This document shows, one piece after another, positions 7,324-16,607 of a DNA stretch of 43,634 bases (position 1 is the first letter of the stretch; each line of letters begins with the position of its first letter). The position numbers were made by a program, and so were the translations under genes. The DNA comes from Methanobacteriota archaeon. GTDB lineage: Archaea > Thermoplasmatota > Poseidoniia > Poseidoniales > Poseidoniaceae. The stretch lies in contig PSPR01000024.1 in NCBI GenBank assembly GCA_004195515.1, forward strand, positions 1 to 43,634. The letters are read 5' to 3'. Under the pieces are notes generated by a model that ran no database searches, was not told where the DNA came from, and saw only the letters and a list, made by a program, of their open reading frames with translations.

Positions 7324-9309
7324 CCTAATTCCAAGAATTACCCAGAGAGAAGCCAATACCAGCGCAATCGGAACCATAGTCGATGGTTCGCGCCATTTAT
7401 TCAACGGGTCATCTTGTGAGGATTGGGCAATTAATTCGACTTCAATTCGCCATTGGTGACCAGAATCCGAAGCGAGGATCAAATCGCCAGATGCAAGCAT
7501 TTGTGGACTCAGCAAATCGTTCGGCACGATTTCCAAGGTGACGATTGACCCATCTTTGAGGTCTTGTTTATTGCTGGTTGATGCGATTCTTTCGATCGGT
7601 CCATCGATGCCGACCAGCCAAAATTGGCTATAATCGCCATCCATCTCGATTGGGATCTCGAGAGTGCTTGCTGAATCGTATGGAATAGTCGCTTTGAATT
7701 TGGATTCGATTGGGATATTTCCCAAGACTTCGAATTCGTGAATGATATCTATTGGTGTGCCATTATTTGCGCAGGTAATCGTCCCAGAAATCGTTCCGAT
7801 CACCCCTTTTATTCCAGGGGCTGAGAATACTAACTCCCCATCGGTAAAAGTGAGGTTTCTTCCATCTGAGCTGACTAGATTTGTGGTTAAACCATCACAA
7901 CTTGCTATCATCGGAATATTATCATTGGCAGTTAGAACAGAGCCGTGGTCGGGCAGGTCCACTTCAATATCGTGGCCGCAACCTTCACTGCTGAATCCAA
8001 CCGAATATGTACCGTTTACAATACTGACGTTTGCGGTCCAATCAACTAATATTCCATCTCTATTACGAATTTGGATTCCCTCAGCACCAAATTGTGTACC
8101 ATTTTGGAACAAGTCGCTCGATGTCCCTTCATTCTTGCCTTGAACCATGTCTTGTGCCCCATCGGCTTCTATCACCTTGAGCCAGGGTCTTTCAGGATGA
8201 GAATTAACCAAATTATTATCTGGGTCACCGCTGCGTAAATCCTGTTGTAATACCAAAATCCCATGACCTGGTAATCGCGTGTCATAGCCAGAATCACTAC
8301 GTAACTCAACCCAAATGAATTCATCATCAGAAATTCTAATTTTTAGGCCATATCCTGATTCAGATATGCCTTCCATTTCAATTTCAGGTCCAGAACAAGA
8401 CGAATTATCCAGCCATTCCAATACCACATCTTGGTGCCAAAGTACTCCTAGAGTTTCTCGGCTAGGCGAAGTCGGCACCGCAGGCCAAACACCATTGCCA
8501 TTCCAGTTTCCAGATGCCATAATGTCCCACTTTCCAACGCCTTTCCAATTCTGTTGCACGGTTGAATCATGGACGGGATAAAGATCTAAACCTCCGAATT
8601 GGTGGTACATTTCATGGATAATTGTCCCAAAATTATTCCCCGACTTTTGACTTGCAATTGTATAATGACCTATTTTCAAATCGCCATCGAGGTTTACCAC
8701 ATCTTCAGTGCTCGAAAAATGCGACCATATCCTGGATGAAGAACCACCACCATCCTCTTGTGGGCTTGCACAGTGCAAGATGAGGAATCTATCGACCCAG
8801 CCATCTTTATTGAGGTCGAAGCGGTCCCACTCAACATCATCTTTGATGGCATCAATTACTTCATTGGCTAAAGTGTGAGGGTTCTTTCCATCGATGCCTT
8901 GGTCACGGTCTGAACCGACATCGTTGCCATATGTCGCCATGCCAAATTTAGTTGGAATGATTTGGTCATGGTAGGTTATTCTCAAGTTAACATCCTTTCC
9001 GTTGGTTTGGCTTAAATGATTATTTGCGGCAACATCTAGCATATTTGACGCTCTTTGTTGATTGCAATTGGCTAGTTCATCTTGGTCCGGGAAATCGATG
9101 AGAACAACCAACCAATTTTCATCCGGTTGAATGCCAACCAAAGGCCCTTCTTCGTTTTGGATGATGATGGCATGGTCTGCAATCCATTCCTCTAATGCAT
9201 CGCCATTGGTCCAAAATCCACCCGCTAAAAGCAGGAGAGTTATGGCGATTGGCCAGCCTATACTCGGACGCATCAGCCTTTGGCTGATTCTAAGTACGGT
9301 ATCAATCAT
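7219..9309 (-). CDS. membrane-anchored M6-family (immune inhibitor A-like) metalloprotease
   Basis: A 696-residue predicted extracellular zinc protease. An N-terminal hydrophobic segment (IGWPIAITLLLLAGGFW, residues 18-34) acts as signal or anchor. The zinc site is HEMYHQFGGLD (about 232-242), the M6 HExxHxxGxxD form. Before it are DRFDLNKDGWVDRFLILH and IWSHF, typical of the M6 fold, and after it the family motif GKWDIMASGNWNG. The C-terminal half is beta-rich and Cys-containing. A C-terminal transmembrane helix (VPIALVLASLWVILGI) is followed by a short cytoplasmic tail that overlaps endA on the opposite strand. Its start overlaps the stop of tatC by ATGA, so it is translated from the same transcript. 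Confidence 0.86.
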   Translation of the reverse strand: MIDTVLRISQRLMRPSIGWPIAITLLLLAGGFWTNGDALEEWIADHAIIIQNEEGPLVGIQPDENWLVVLIDFPDQDELANCNQQRASNMLDVAANNHLSQTNGKDVNLRITYHDQIIPTKFGMATYGNDVGSDRDQGIDGKNPHTLANEVIDAIKDDVEWDRFDLNKDGWVDRFLILHCASPQEDGGGSSSRIWSHFSSTEDVVNLDGDLKIGHYTIASQKSGNNFGTIIHEMYHQFGGLDLYPVHDSTVQQNWKGVGKWDIMASGNWNGNGVWPAVPTSPSRETLGVLWHQDVVLEWLDNSSCSGPEIEMEGISESGYGLKIRISDDEFIWVELRSDSGYDTRLPGHGILVLQQDLRSGDPDNNLVNSHPERPWLKVIEADGAQDMVQGKNEGTSSDLFQNGTQFGAEGIQIRNRDGILVDWTANVSIVNGTYSVGFSSEGCGHDIEVDLPDHGSVLTANDNIPMIASCDGLTTNLVSSDGRNLTFTDGELVFSAPGIKGVIGTISGTITCANNGTPIDIIHEFEVLGNIPIESKFKATIPYDSASTLEIPIEMDGDYSQFWLVGIDGPIERIASTSNKQDLKDGSIVTLEIVPNDLLSPQMLASGDLILASDSGHQWRIEVELIAQSSQDDPLNKWREPSTMVPIALVLASLWVILGIRSTTRKVTTEHQEVPSIGIEGHDPAFVNPFSQPDR

Positions 9310-10601
9310 TGGCTCTCATGTACGATTGAAATGCCTTTTTCTTCTAGTGATTGCAAGAGCAAATCACTTGGATTCTTTATCCATGCTTGACCTTTTACAA
9401 CCTGCATTCCAAACGGTATTTGCTTACCGTAATGAATGGTTTTTAGCTCATTATGACGAATAATCTGTTGAATTTTTTCATCCGAGTTTTTCTGGGACCA
9501 AGGACCGACTAATCCTGCCATTGCTAAGTCCATATCTACCAGATCACCATCGGTTCGAATCGTTGATAAATGTGCTAGGTCCAAACTTGAAATTTCGACG
9601 GCTAAGAATTTGAATGATTGAGTTAAATTAAATTGTAGTTCACTAATATTGCAACCAGAAAATACCAATTTATTAACTCTGAATTTTTTCACAATATCCA
9701 ATAAGTGATTTTGTTGGGTTTTATCATCGCAAACATTTTGAAATTTTATAATTCCCATGCCATGTAATGGTTTAATCGATGGAGTGGTGTCATGACAGGA
9801 ACAATTGACATAGAGGATACGATTAACTCCACCATCCACATCTAATAAATCCCTCAAGCCATGACCGGATGGCAAGGCTGAGTTGAAGAATTTTATTCCC
9901 GCTAATTCGACCAACATTATTGCAAATACAGTCAATGTTACCATCAATCCAGGCAAAGTTGACGGGATGACCAGCCACAATAGCATGACCATCATTCCAT
10001 GAACCCTCAATCTCCACCAACCGGCATTTCCTTTCCAGATCAATTTTGCACTGCCTGCGATAAATACGATACTAACCGCTGCCAAAACCAGTACCATCAT
10101 CCATGACAGAGATATGGCTACCCTCAATATTTCTGCAGCATCATAGCGACCGACCAGCCCACTTGCTTCGCTCGAACTGTGAGCAATTTCGTATAACCAT
10201 GGTAAGAATTCCATGGTGGTCCACCAAAGGGTCAAACAGGTCACACAATACATGATCACCATCCAGATGATGAATGATTTTCTTTCACTTGGTAAAAGTC
10301 CAGGCTTTAGGAAGCCATATGCTTGTACAATTATGAATGGTGCAGTTGTAAATATACCGAAAATCGCGGCACTAAGCCATCTTGTTGCAGCCCATTCATC
10401 GGGTGCAAAAATGTTAACACAATTTTCAGCACAAGGGTCTAATCTCATGAGAATTGTATGCAGAATTTGGTCGATCGATAATGACCAAATAGCCGTCAAA
10501 ATCAACCACAAAATGACGACCATCGTTAGTCGTCGACTCAATTCATCCAAATGTGATTGAATTGGAGAGCTGTCATCATCGGACAGGCTCAAGTGATTCA
10601 T
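9306..10601 (-). CDS. tatC: TatC-like protein with a large extra C-terminal Cys-containing domain
   Basis: TatC is the receptor of the twin-arginine translocase. The N-terminal 250 residues carry the family marks: SHLDELSRRL at the cytoplasmic N-terminus, FAPDEWAATRWLSAAIFGIF, VQAYGFLKPGLLPSERK, and about six membrane helices. Typical TatC proteins are near 250 residues, but this one continues for about 170 soluble residues: ILYVNCSCHDTTP, FQNVCDD, VNKLVFSGCN, then a mixed alpha/beta tail ending at ISIVHESQ. The Cys spacing and the KLVFSGCN strand recall the N-terminal region of HdrA-type proteins, but this is a weak resemblance. It lies between the CSCH membrane protein (6 bp upstream) and the M6 protease (4-bp overlap). 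TatA is not seen here. Confidence 0.82.
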   Translation of the reverse strand: MNHLSLSDDDSSPIQSHLDELSRRLTMVVILWLILTAIWSLSIDQILHTILMRLDPCAENCVNIFAPDEWAATRWLSAAIFGIFTTAPFIIVQAYGFLKPGLLPSERKSFIIWMVIMYCVTCLTLWWTTMEFLPWLYEIAHSSSEASGLVGRYDAAEILRVAISLSWMMVLVLAAVSIVFIAGSAKLIWKGNAGWWRLRVHGMMVMLLWLVIPSTLPGLMVTLTVFAIMLVELAGIKFFNSALPSGHGLRDLLDVDGGVNRILYVNCSCHDTTPSIKPLHGMGIIKFQNVCDDKTQQNHLLDIVKKFRVNKLVFSGCNISELQFNLTQSFKFLAVEISSLDLAHLSTIRTDGDLVDMDLAMAGLVGPWSQKNSDEKIQQIIRHNELKTIHYGKQIPFGMQVVKGQAWIKNPSDLLLQSLEEKGISIVHESQ

Positions 10602-10607
10602 AGCGCA

Positions 10608-11555
10608 TCAAACAATGTCTTTTGCTTGTTTTGGTGCACGTGCTTGTACCACGGTTCGGTAAACACCGAAAATGCCCCAAAGAGTGCACATTCCAATCAC
10701 TAGGCTATAGCCCCAGGGGAGATGAGAATCAACTGCCCATCCGAGTAAGATGAGCATAGAGAGGGTCATCACACCACGGATGATTGCTTGAGGAACCGCC
10801 AAGGACATGTCTAGATGTTGGGGCCCGCCGGTGAACCGTCGTTCGTAGAATTCCCCTTGAATTACCGCAGCAACGATTAGTATCGATAAAGTGGTGTAAA
10901 AGTATAGATTGCCATTGGTAAAGTAATCATCAGCGAGTTCTGCTTGGTGTTCAGCCTCAATTTGCTCAGCGGATTTTTGCCCGAATAGTGAATCGTAATC
11001 ACCGATGCTGATGGTTCGAAGACTCGGGTCTTCGTCGATTGTGGCTGTGCCGGGAGAATTAATTGTAAATGTCAATATATTCCATGCATCGCCATCAGAA
11101 AACATCTCATCACCATCAACCGCATTTCCGACCATCGAGATATGAACATCTCCTTGGTCGCTATCGGGAGCGACCCATGTAATGGTCCAATCATTTCCAG
11201 GGGTGGATTGTGAAAGTGCACCAGGGGAGTCGGCGACAACTTGGGAACCCTCTCCTGGAGTTAGGCTTCCAGTGCCATAATCCCAGATCATGAATCCACC
11301 ATTTGAGTTGGTGTTATGAGTTAATGAGATTATCATATCGTAAGATTCACCGGCAGTATAAGCTCGTGGCACACCACTGATAGAAATGGTAACTTCACTT
11401 GAAGGAGATTCGCCAGCGCCATGGCACGAACAGCCCTCTTCGGGTATGATGCGGTCATTGCGTTCCCACGGTGGCCCTTCGGAGTAGCCCATGGCCGGAG
11501 CAGCCAATAGAAGAGCGAGTGTCGCGACCAACAAGATGGTGAATCTTCGTGACAT
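10608..11555 (-). CDS. secreted/membrane protein with CSCH motif and Reeler-like beta domain
   Basis: A 315-residue protein with a clear signal peptide (ILLVATLALLLAAPAMG). The mature N-terminus has EEGCSCHGAGES, then a beta domain: EVTISISGVPRAYTAGESYD, FMIWDYGTG and WTITWVAPDSDQGDVHISM. This layout matches the Reeler/choice-of-anchor V type, where bacteria usually have CxxCH; here it is CSCH. The C-terminal third has about three membrane helices (YTTLSILIVAAVIQG, GVMTLSMLILLGWA, LVIGMCTLWGIFGVY). The start at 11555 follows AGGTGGAG. It is the first gene of a run with tatC and the M6 protease. CSCH could bind heme or metal, but CXCH is not the standard heme c motif. Confidence 0.65.
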   Translation of the reverse strand: MSRRFTILLVATLALLLAAPAMGYSEGPPWERNDRIIPEEGCSCHGAGESPSSEVTISISGVPRAYTAGESYDMIISLTHNTNSNGGFMIWDYGTGSLTPGEGSQVVADSPGALSQSTPGNDWTITWVAPDSDQGDVHISMVGNAVDGDEMFSDGDAWNILTFTINSPGTATIDEDPSLRTISIGDYDSLFGQKSAEQIEAEHQAELADDYFTNGNLYFYTTLSILIVAAVIQGEFYERRFTGGPQHLDMSLAVPQAIIRGVMTLSMLILLGWAVDSHLPWGYSLVIGMCTLWGIFGVYRTVVQARAPKQAKDIV

Positions 11556-11618
11556 CGATTTACTCCACCTGTGCCTTGTTATTGAACATTACCAAGCAAT
11601 TTCCTTGTTATGATGGAA

Positions 11619-13016
11619 TCAGAGTTCCTTGATAGCACTATTCAATTCGGTCATCATTGCCTTTCCGTCTCCGAATAACATCATGGTTTTGTCCTCGTAA
11701 AATAGGTCATTATCGACACCAGCATAGCCAACGGTGCGTGCTTGGTCGACGTCGATGATTGGCATTCCTGCCAATGGACCAGTATCTCCACGTGCTGCTG
11801 GATTTGTTGTATCGTTTGCTCCGATAACGATCGCCATGTCACAATTTGCGAATTCTGGATTGATTTCATCCATCTCAATCAATTGTTCGTAAGGAACATT
11901 TGCCTCTGCCAATAATACGTTCATGTGGCCGGGCATTCTGCCTGCGACCGGATGAATAGCATATTTGATTTCGGTTTCGAATTTACTTTCCATCAGATCT
12001 GCGAACTCCTTGACTTGGTGTTGACATTGGCTGACCGCCATTCCATAACCTGGTATGATGATAATTTTTTGAGCACCATCTGCCATCATAGCGACCTCTT
12101 CGGCATCGGTACCAACCTTTGTTCTGGTCAAGTCTTGCTTTTCGGTGCCGCCAAATGACTTGAACAATACGTCACCCAAGGTTCTATTCATCGCTTTACA
12201 CATGATGAATGTCAATATCAATCCAGATGCACCGACAAGACTTCCCGCGATAATCAAAACACTATTTCCGATAATGAACCCAGTGAATGCCGCTGCTATT
12301 CCCGATAATGAATTGAGAAGACTCACAACTACTGGCATATCTGCTCCACCTATTGGTAATACCAATACGAGTCCGAGAATACATGAGATTGCAATGATTG
12401 CCCAAAGATAATTTGTGTTGGTAATGTCATTGATTGAAAGGTAGATCAATGCGATAACCGAGAAGAATAGAATTCCTTTGATAGGGTTCAACCAAGCAGG
12501 TCCCCATGTTGGGGTTTTTATCCACTTGCCAAAAATTTCCACGCCGCCTTTTAATTTATACATAGCCAGCAAAGAACCGGTCAAAGTCATCCAACCGACA
12601 AGAGCCGAAAGCCCAGCAGCGATAACGATCACAGGGAGGTCGAGTCCGGTTGGAGCAACTTTCCCTTCGTAAATATAAGTCCAACTTTCAGATAGTGCGA
12701 CCAAAGCAGATGCTGCTCCGCCGAATCCGTTGAAAAGTGCGACCAACTCGGGCATTCCAGTCATTTCGACTCTTACTGCCATGATATAACCGATGATTGA
12801 ACCGGTGAGAACACCAGCAATGATCAGGGTCCAAGAAATAATGCCTTCCTCGCCTAATTGCATTTGGGCGACGGTTGTAATAACAGCAACAGCCATTCCC
12901 ATCATACCGTATTGGTTTCCTTTTGGTGCAGTCCGTGGATGACCCAATTTCTTGAGTCCAAATATGAACAATGCTGCAGAGACAAGATAGCCGATAGTTA
13001 TCCAAGATGCTTCCAT
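11619..13016 (-). CDS. pntB: NAD(P) transhydrogenase subunit beta
   Basis: The membrane and NADP-binding subunit of the proton-translocating transhydrogenase, which uses the proton gradient to make NADPH from NADH. The track start (13043) is trimmed to MEASWITIGYLV at 13016, with GAGGAGGG upstream. About nine membrane helices come first. The dIII domain follows (IIIIPGYGMAVSQCQH, HPVAGRMPGHMNVLLAEA, ANDTTNPAARGD), ending with FGDGKAMMTEL. This is the family NADP-binding order. It is the last gene of the pntA1-pntA2-pntB unit, whose genes overlap or nearly touch. Length is normal at 465 residues. Confidence 0.96.
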   Translation of the reverse strand: MEASWITIGYLVSAALFIFGLKKLGHPRTAPKGNQYGMMGMAVAVITTVAQMQLGEEGIISWTLIIAGVLTGSIIGYIMAVRVEMTGMPELVALFNGFGGAASALVALSESWTYIYEGKVAPTGLDLPVIVIAAGLSALVGWMTLTGSLLAMYKLKGGVEIFGKWIKTPTWGPAWLNPIKGILFFSVIALIYLSINDITNTNYLWAIIAISCILGLVLVLPIGGADMPVVVSLLNSLSGIAAAFTGFIIGNSVLIIAGSLVGASGLILTFIMCKAMNRTLGDVLFKSFGGTEKQDLTRTKVGTDAEEVAMMADGAQKIIIIPGYGMAVSQCQHQVKEFADLMESKFETEIKYAIHPVAGRMPGHMNVLLAEANVPYEQLIEMDEINPEFANCDMAIVIGANDTTNPAARGDTGPLAGMPIIDVDQARTVGYAGVDNDLFYEDKTMMLFGDGKAMMTELNSAIKEL

Positions 13017-13017
13017 T

Positions 13018-13326
13018 TCAAGCCCTCCTCTTCTTACCTGCAATCATTTTCAACATTTTATTGGTTACAGTAAATCCGCCTACTACGTTGATCATCGCTA
13101 AGACGATTGCAACGAAAGCAAGAAGACCAGAAACTGCAGTATTGCCGCCATCGAATGCGACATTTGCACCAAAGAGAGCACCTACTACACTGATGCCCGA
13201 AATTGCATTCGCCCCACTCATGAGCGGGGTGTGAAGCATCGAAGGTACCTTGGTAATCAATTCAAATCCGAGGAAAATTGCAAGTACAAATAATGTTATT
13301 GAGCCGATTAAAATTTCTGGGGTCAT
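13018..13326 (-). CDS. pntA2: NAD(P) transhydrogenase subunit alpha, membrane part
   Basis: The small membrane half of the split alpha subunit: three or four helices starting MTPEILIGSITLFVLAIFLG, with the conserved HTPLMSGANAISGI segment that lines the proton path. ATG 13326 shares one base with the stop of the upstream NAD-binding gene (TGATG), with GGAGGTG before it. In many bacteria the alpha subunit is one protein or split in just this way. The stop lies next to the pntB start. Confidence 0.95.
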   Translation of the reverse strand: MTPEILIGSITLFVLAIFLGFELITKVPSMLHTPLMSGANAISGISVVGALFGANVAFDGGNTAVSGLLAFVAIVLAMINVVGGFTVTNKMLKMIAGKKRRA

Positions 13327-14489
13327 CAAAGAGCACCTCCTAAGCGGGTTTGTTTCGGATGTAATTTTCCATCTTGACAGATTAGAACTCCACCCATTCC
13401 AGAGACATAAAAATCGCTATCTTCCGGAGCACCGACCAAAATATCATCACTATCACTAAGACCGAATCCATTCTCCTTGTCAACCAAAGAGGTGATGAAA
13501 GAGGTCATGTTATTTGAGAAGAGCATCGAGGCCGAGTTCGCAAGAGTACCTGGAAGGTTTGAGGTTCCAACGATGATAACTCCATTATCGGTAACATGAA
13601 TTTCACCGGGTTTGGTGAGTTCACAATTTCCGCCAACATCTGCGTTCATATCGACGATGACGGCACCTGATTTGAAATTTGCAACCGCACTTGCTGGAAC
13701 AGTAATAGGTGCTGGCCGCCCGAAAATACGCGCGGTTGTAACGATGATATCAGCATCTTGTGCCACTCCACAAACAGTATCGTTTACCTTTTGGATGAAT
13801 TCCATCGTCAAAGGTTTAGCATATCCTGATTCATCTTCGAAATCATCCATTCCTTCGACTTCGATGAATCGGCCGCCGACCGATTCAATTTGCTCAGCAG
13901 CAGTTTTTCTGACATCGGATGCATAGACTACTGCACCGATTCTCTTAGCTGTTGCAATCGCTTGGAGTCCTGCGACTCCAGATCCCATGATCACAACTTT
14001 TGCTGGTCGAATAGTTCCAGCGCTTGTGGTCATCATAGGAATGCCCCGGGGTACATGAGCAGCACCCAATATAACCGCCTTATATCCTGCTAGATTGTCT
14101 TGGCTAGAGTTGACATCCATCGATTGAGCTCTCGAAAGCCGACGAGGGATCATATCCATGCTAAGCAAGGTAATGCCACCGTCGATACAAGCCTGAACCT
14201 TTTGTGGGTGACGGAAAGGATCTGATACACATGCGATGATTTGGCCCTTTGATAATTCGGAACAATCGACCATTCTTATCGCGATAATGATTTCACAAGC
14301 CAATACATCGGCCCTTGAACCAACCGTTGCACCAGCCTCGCTATAATCCGAATCTGAATAGTTTGCACCATCGCCAGCACCTTTTTCGACTATTACTTCA
14401 AAACCGGATTTGATCAACTTTTTCATGCTTCCCGGAATTATTGCAACTCGGGGTTCACCTTCAGGTTCCATAGGTACTCCAATCTTCAT
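13326..14489 (-). CDS. pntA1: NAD(P) transhydrogenase subunit alpha, NAD-binding part
   Basis: The soluble dI subunit that binds NAD(H), related to alanine dehydrogenase. It begins MKIGVPMEPEGEPRVAIIPG, the family start, and carries VIMGSGVAGLQAIATAKRIG, a Rossmann GxGxxG nucleotide site, then ASDVRKTAAEQIESVGG. ADIIVTTARIFGRPAP and VIVDMNADVGGN follow. At 387 residues it is the usual length. It is divergent from mdh with about 160 bp between starts, and I see no recognisable element there beyond AT-rich promoter sequence. Confidence 0.95.
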   Translation of the reverse strand: MKIGVPMEPEGEPRVAIIPGSMKKLIKSGFEVIVEKGAGDGANYSDSDYSEAGATVGSRADVLACEIIIAIRMVDCSELSKGQIIACVSDPFRHPQKVQACIDGGITLLSMDMIPRRLSRAQSMDVNSSQDNLAGYKAVILGAAHVPRGIPMMTTSAGTIRPAKVVIMGSGVAGLQAIATAKRIGAVVYASDVRKTAAEQIESVGGRFIEVEGMDDFEDESGYAKPLTMEFIQKVNDTVCGVAQDADIIVTTARIFGRPAPITVPASAVANFKSGAVIVDMNADVGGNCELTKPGEIHVTDNGVIIVGTSNLPGTLANSASMLFSNNMTSFITSLVDKENGFGLSDSDDILVGAPEDSDFYVSGMGGVLICQDGKLHPKQTRLGGAL

Positions 14490-14652
14490 GATTTCACCAA
14501 CTCACATGCACGTACACATGCTCGATATTTGCGCCCACCCATAACCGGTTCTTGAACGACTCGGTCAATATCGCAAAACCAAGTGTTATCAAAAACACCG
14601 GCTATCCTTATGGTCATCCTATGTTTGGACCAAGATACTGGAGTGGTCAAAT

Positions 14653-15591
14653 ATGGCAACAGGTCGCAGAAAAATAGCAGTTATTGGAGCAGGAAATGTC
14701 GGTGCAACTTGTGCATTTGTATTAGCGCAAATGAAAATTGCAGATATTGTTTTATTGGATATCTTTGAAGGCTTCGCAAAAGGAAAAGCCCTAGATATGA
14801 GTCAAAACTCCAACGTTCTCAACTATAACGGAACCATCACCGGTACCGCGGATTACACAGATATAACCGGTTCCGATGTAATCGTTGTCACCTCTGGTTT
14901 CCCTCGTAAGCCAGGAATGACCCGAGAAGACCTCATCGGAAAAAACGCCGATATTGTATCACAAGTCGGAACAGGCATCAAAGAACACGCACCCGATGCA
15001 ATTATCATTATGGTTACCAACCCACTAGATTTGATGACTTACCATATGCAAAAAGTCACAGGATTCCCAACCAACCGTGTTATCGGCCAAGCAGGAGTTC
15101 TCGATAGTGCTCGCATGGCTCATTTTATCGCTCTCGAACTAAATTGTGCTGAGGAAGATGTTTCACCAATGGTCCTTGGTGGCCATGGAGATACCATGGT
15201 TCCTCTACCTCGCTATACAACCGTAGGCGGAATACCAATCACCCAACTCATCAGCGAGGACCGCATCGAGGCAATCGCTGCACGCACCGCTAGCGGTGGC
15301 GGTGAAATCGTCAAACTTCTCGAGCGAGGCTCGGCGTTTTACGCACCGGGCTCGGCAGCAGCAATCATGGCAGAAGCGGTTTTGAACGACCGACGCAGAG
15401 TCATCCCAGCATCGTGTTATCTGACCGGTGAATACGGATTGGAAGATGTTTACATCGGCGTTCCATGTATCATCGGCGCAAATGGGGTCGAGGAGATATT
15501 CGAACTCGATTTGAGTACTGAAGAAATGGATTCATTGCAAGGCTCTGCAAATTTCTACAAAGGACAACTCTCTGACATTCTCGGATATTGA
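14653..15591 (+). CDS. mdh: malate dehydrogenase (LDH-like type)
   Basis: Interconverts malate and oxaloacetate in the TCA cycle. It shows the N-terminal Rossmann motif VIGAGNVGATCA and the acidic residue LLDIFEG, which favours NAD. The substrate loop GFPRKPGMTRED carries Arg at the malate-selecting position. MVTNPLDLMT, VLDSARMAHFIA and the catalytic His in LGGHGDTMVPLPR complete the site. At 312 residues it belongs to the tetrameric, LDH-like group common in archaea and many bacteria. It faces away from the transhydrogenase operon, which uses the same nicotinamide pool. Confidence 0.95.
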   Translation: MATGRRKIAVIGAGNVGATCAFVLAQMKIADIVLLDIFEGFAKGKALDMSQNSNVLNYNGTITGTADYTDITGSDVIVVTSGFPRKPGMTREDLIGKNADIVSQVGTGIKEHAPDAIIIMVTNPLDLMTYHMQKVTGFPTNRVIGQAGVLDSARMAHFIALELNCAEEDVSPMVLGGHGDTMVPLPRYTTVGGIPITQLISEDRIEAIAARTASGGGEIVKLLERGSAFYAPGSAAAIMAEAVLNDRRRVIPASCYLTGEYGLEDVYIGVPCIIGANGVEEIFELDLSTEEMDSLQGSANFYKGQLSDILGY

Positions 15592-15602
15592 AGTTGATAT
15601 TG

Positions 15603-16607
15603 ATGGTGCGGGATCTAAGAATAGATTTTCTGCGCTCTATCGCAATCTTGTTTATGGTCGAGGTGCATATCGCTGCGACCATTGCTCCAGAAAACATCGC
15701 CAAGGGTTCGTCCTTAGGTCTATTATCGGCTTCGATCGGGGGATTAGCAGCTCCTCTCTTTGTGATGATAGCAGGGTGGGGTGCTGCAAAATCATCAAAT
15801 AATGGAATATGGTTGAGATTTTCCTTCTTAATGCTAGCTCAATTGCTTGTAAATTTGATAGCATCTCACGTTTTTAATTGGTATACGCCAGGAATTCTTA
15901 GCCTACTCGCTGTTTGTGGACTTGTTTCGCCAATGTTGAGGAGAATCAATGCGAGAAACTTGAAAATCTCATTCGCATTCTTACTGGTTTTGCCATTTTT
16001 CCTCTATCGAATAGATGGAACTTGGACTTCTGTTATTACTGCTGACGGAATTATTGAATGGTTGAAGTTATTGTTGATTGATGGCACTTATCCACTTATC
16101 CCATGGTTAGCATTTTTCGTGCTTGGGTTTATAGTTGCACAAAATCAACAGAAACATATTTTGGCCACTACGAGTATTTTATCGCTAATTATTGCTCTTT
16201 ATGCGCTGGAGAAAAATTTGGCTTGGGCATTGACTAGCGGTGATGCATTATTGACCTTCTTTCCTGCAAGTTCATTCTTCATCATCAATGCGACCTTTGG
16301 TATTTTGTTATTACATTCACTCTTGGCCAAACTAAAAGATGAATTTTTCTCGAGTACAGTTAGTTTGAGTTTTGCCCGTACTGGCAAATTGTCGCTTACG
16401 ATTTATATTTTACATTTCATTCCAATTCGATATTTGGATTTGATTGATTATCATGGGTCAACAATAACTTTAACCTTTGTATTAATTTTAGTATATTGTC
16501 TGGTCTGGTGGGTATTTTCCCATCTTCAATCCAAATATTTTAGCAAATTTAGTGCCGAACATTTGCTGAAATTTCTAAGCGATAAATATAATCCAGTAAC
16601 CGATTGA
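15603..16607 (+). CDS. multi-pass membrane acyltransferase-like protein (DUF1624/DUF418 type)
   Basis: An integral membrane protein of about ten helices starting MVRDLRIDFLRSIAILFMVE, followed by VHIAATI. The pattern RxxFLRxxAILFMVxxH is the start of the heparan-glucosaminide acetyltransferase-like and DUF418 families. GKLSLTIYILHFIPIRY near residue 270 resembles the DUF418 C-terminal motif. The substrate is unknown; modification of a cell-surface lipid or sugar is an inference. I prefer ATG 15603 to the TTG at 15588, which overlaps the mdh stop. Its 3' end overlaps the convergent CPBP protease gene by about 33 bp. Confidence 0.6.
   Translation: MVRDLRIDFLRSIAILFMVEVHIAATIAPENIAKGSSLGLLSASIGGLAAPLFVMIAGWGAAKSSNNGIWLRFSFLMLAQLLVNLIASHVFNWYTPGILSLLAVCGLVSPMLRRINARNLKISFAFLLVLPFFLYRIDGTWTSVITADGIIEWLKLLLIDGTYPLIPWLAFFVLGFIVAQNQQKHILATTSILSLIIALYALEKNLAWALTSGDALLTFFPASSFFIINATFGILLLHSLLAKLKDEFFSSTVSLSFARTGKLSLTIYILHFIPIRYLDLIDYHGSTITLTFVLILVYCLVWWVFSHLQSKYFSKFSAEHLLKFLSDKYNPVTD

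Noticed and set aside
14583-14768. ORF 14583-14768 (+)
   Set aside because: Overlaps the start of malate dehydrogenase in another frame; its first part is only promoter region.
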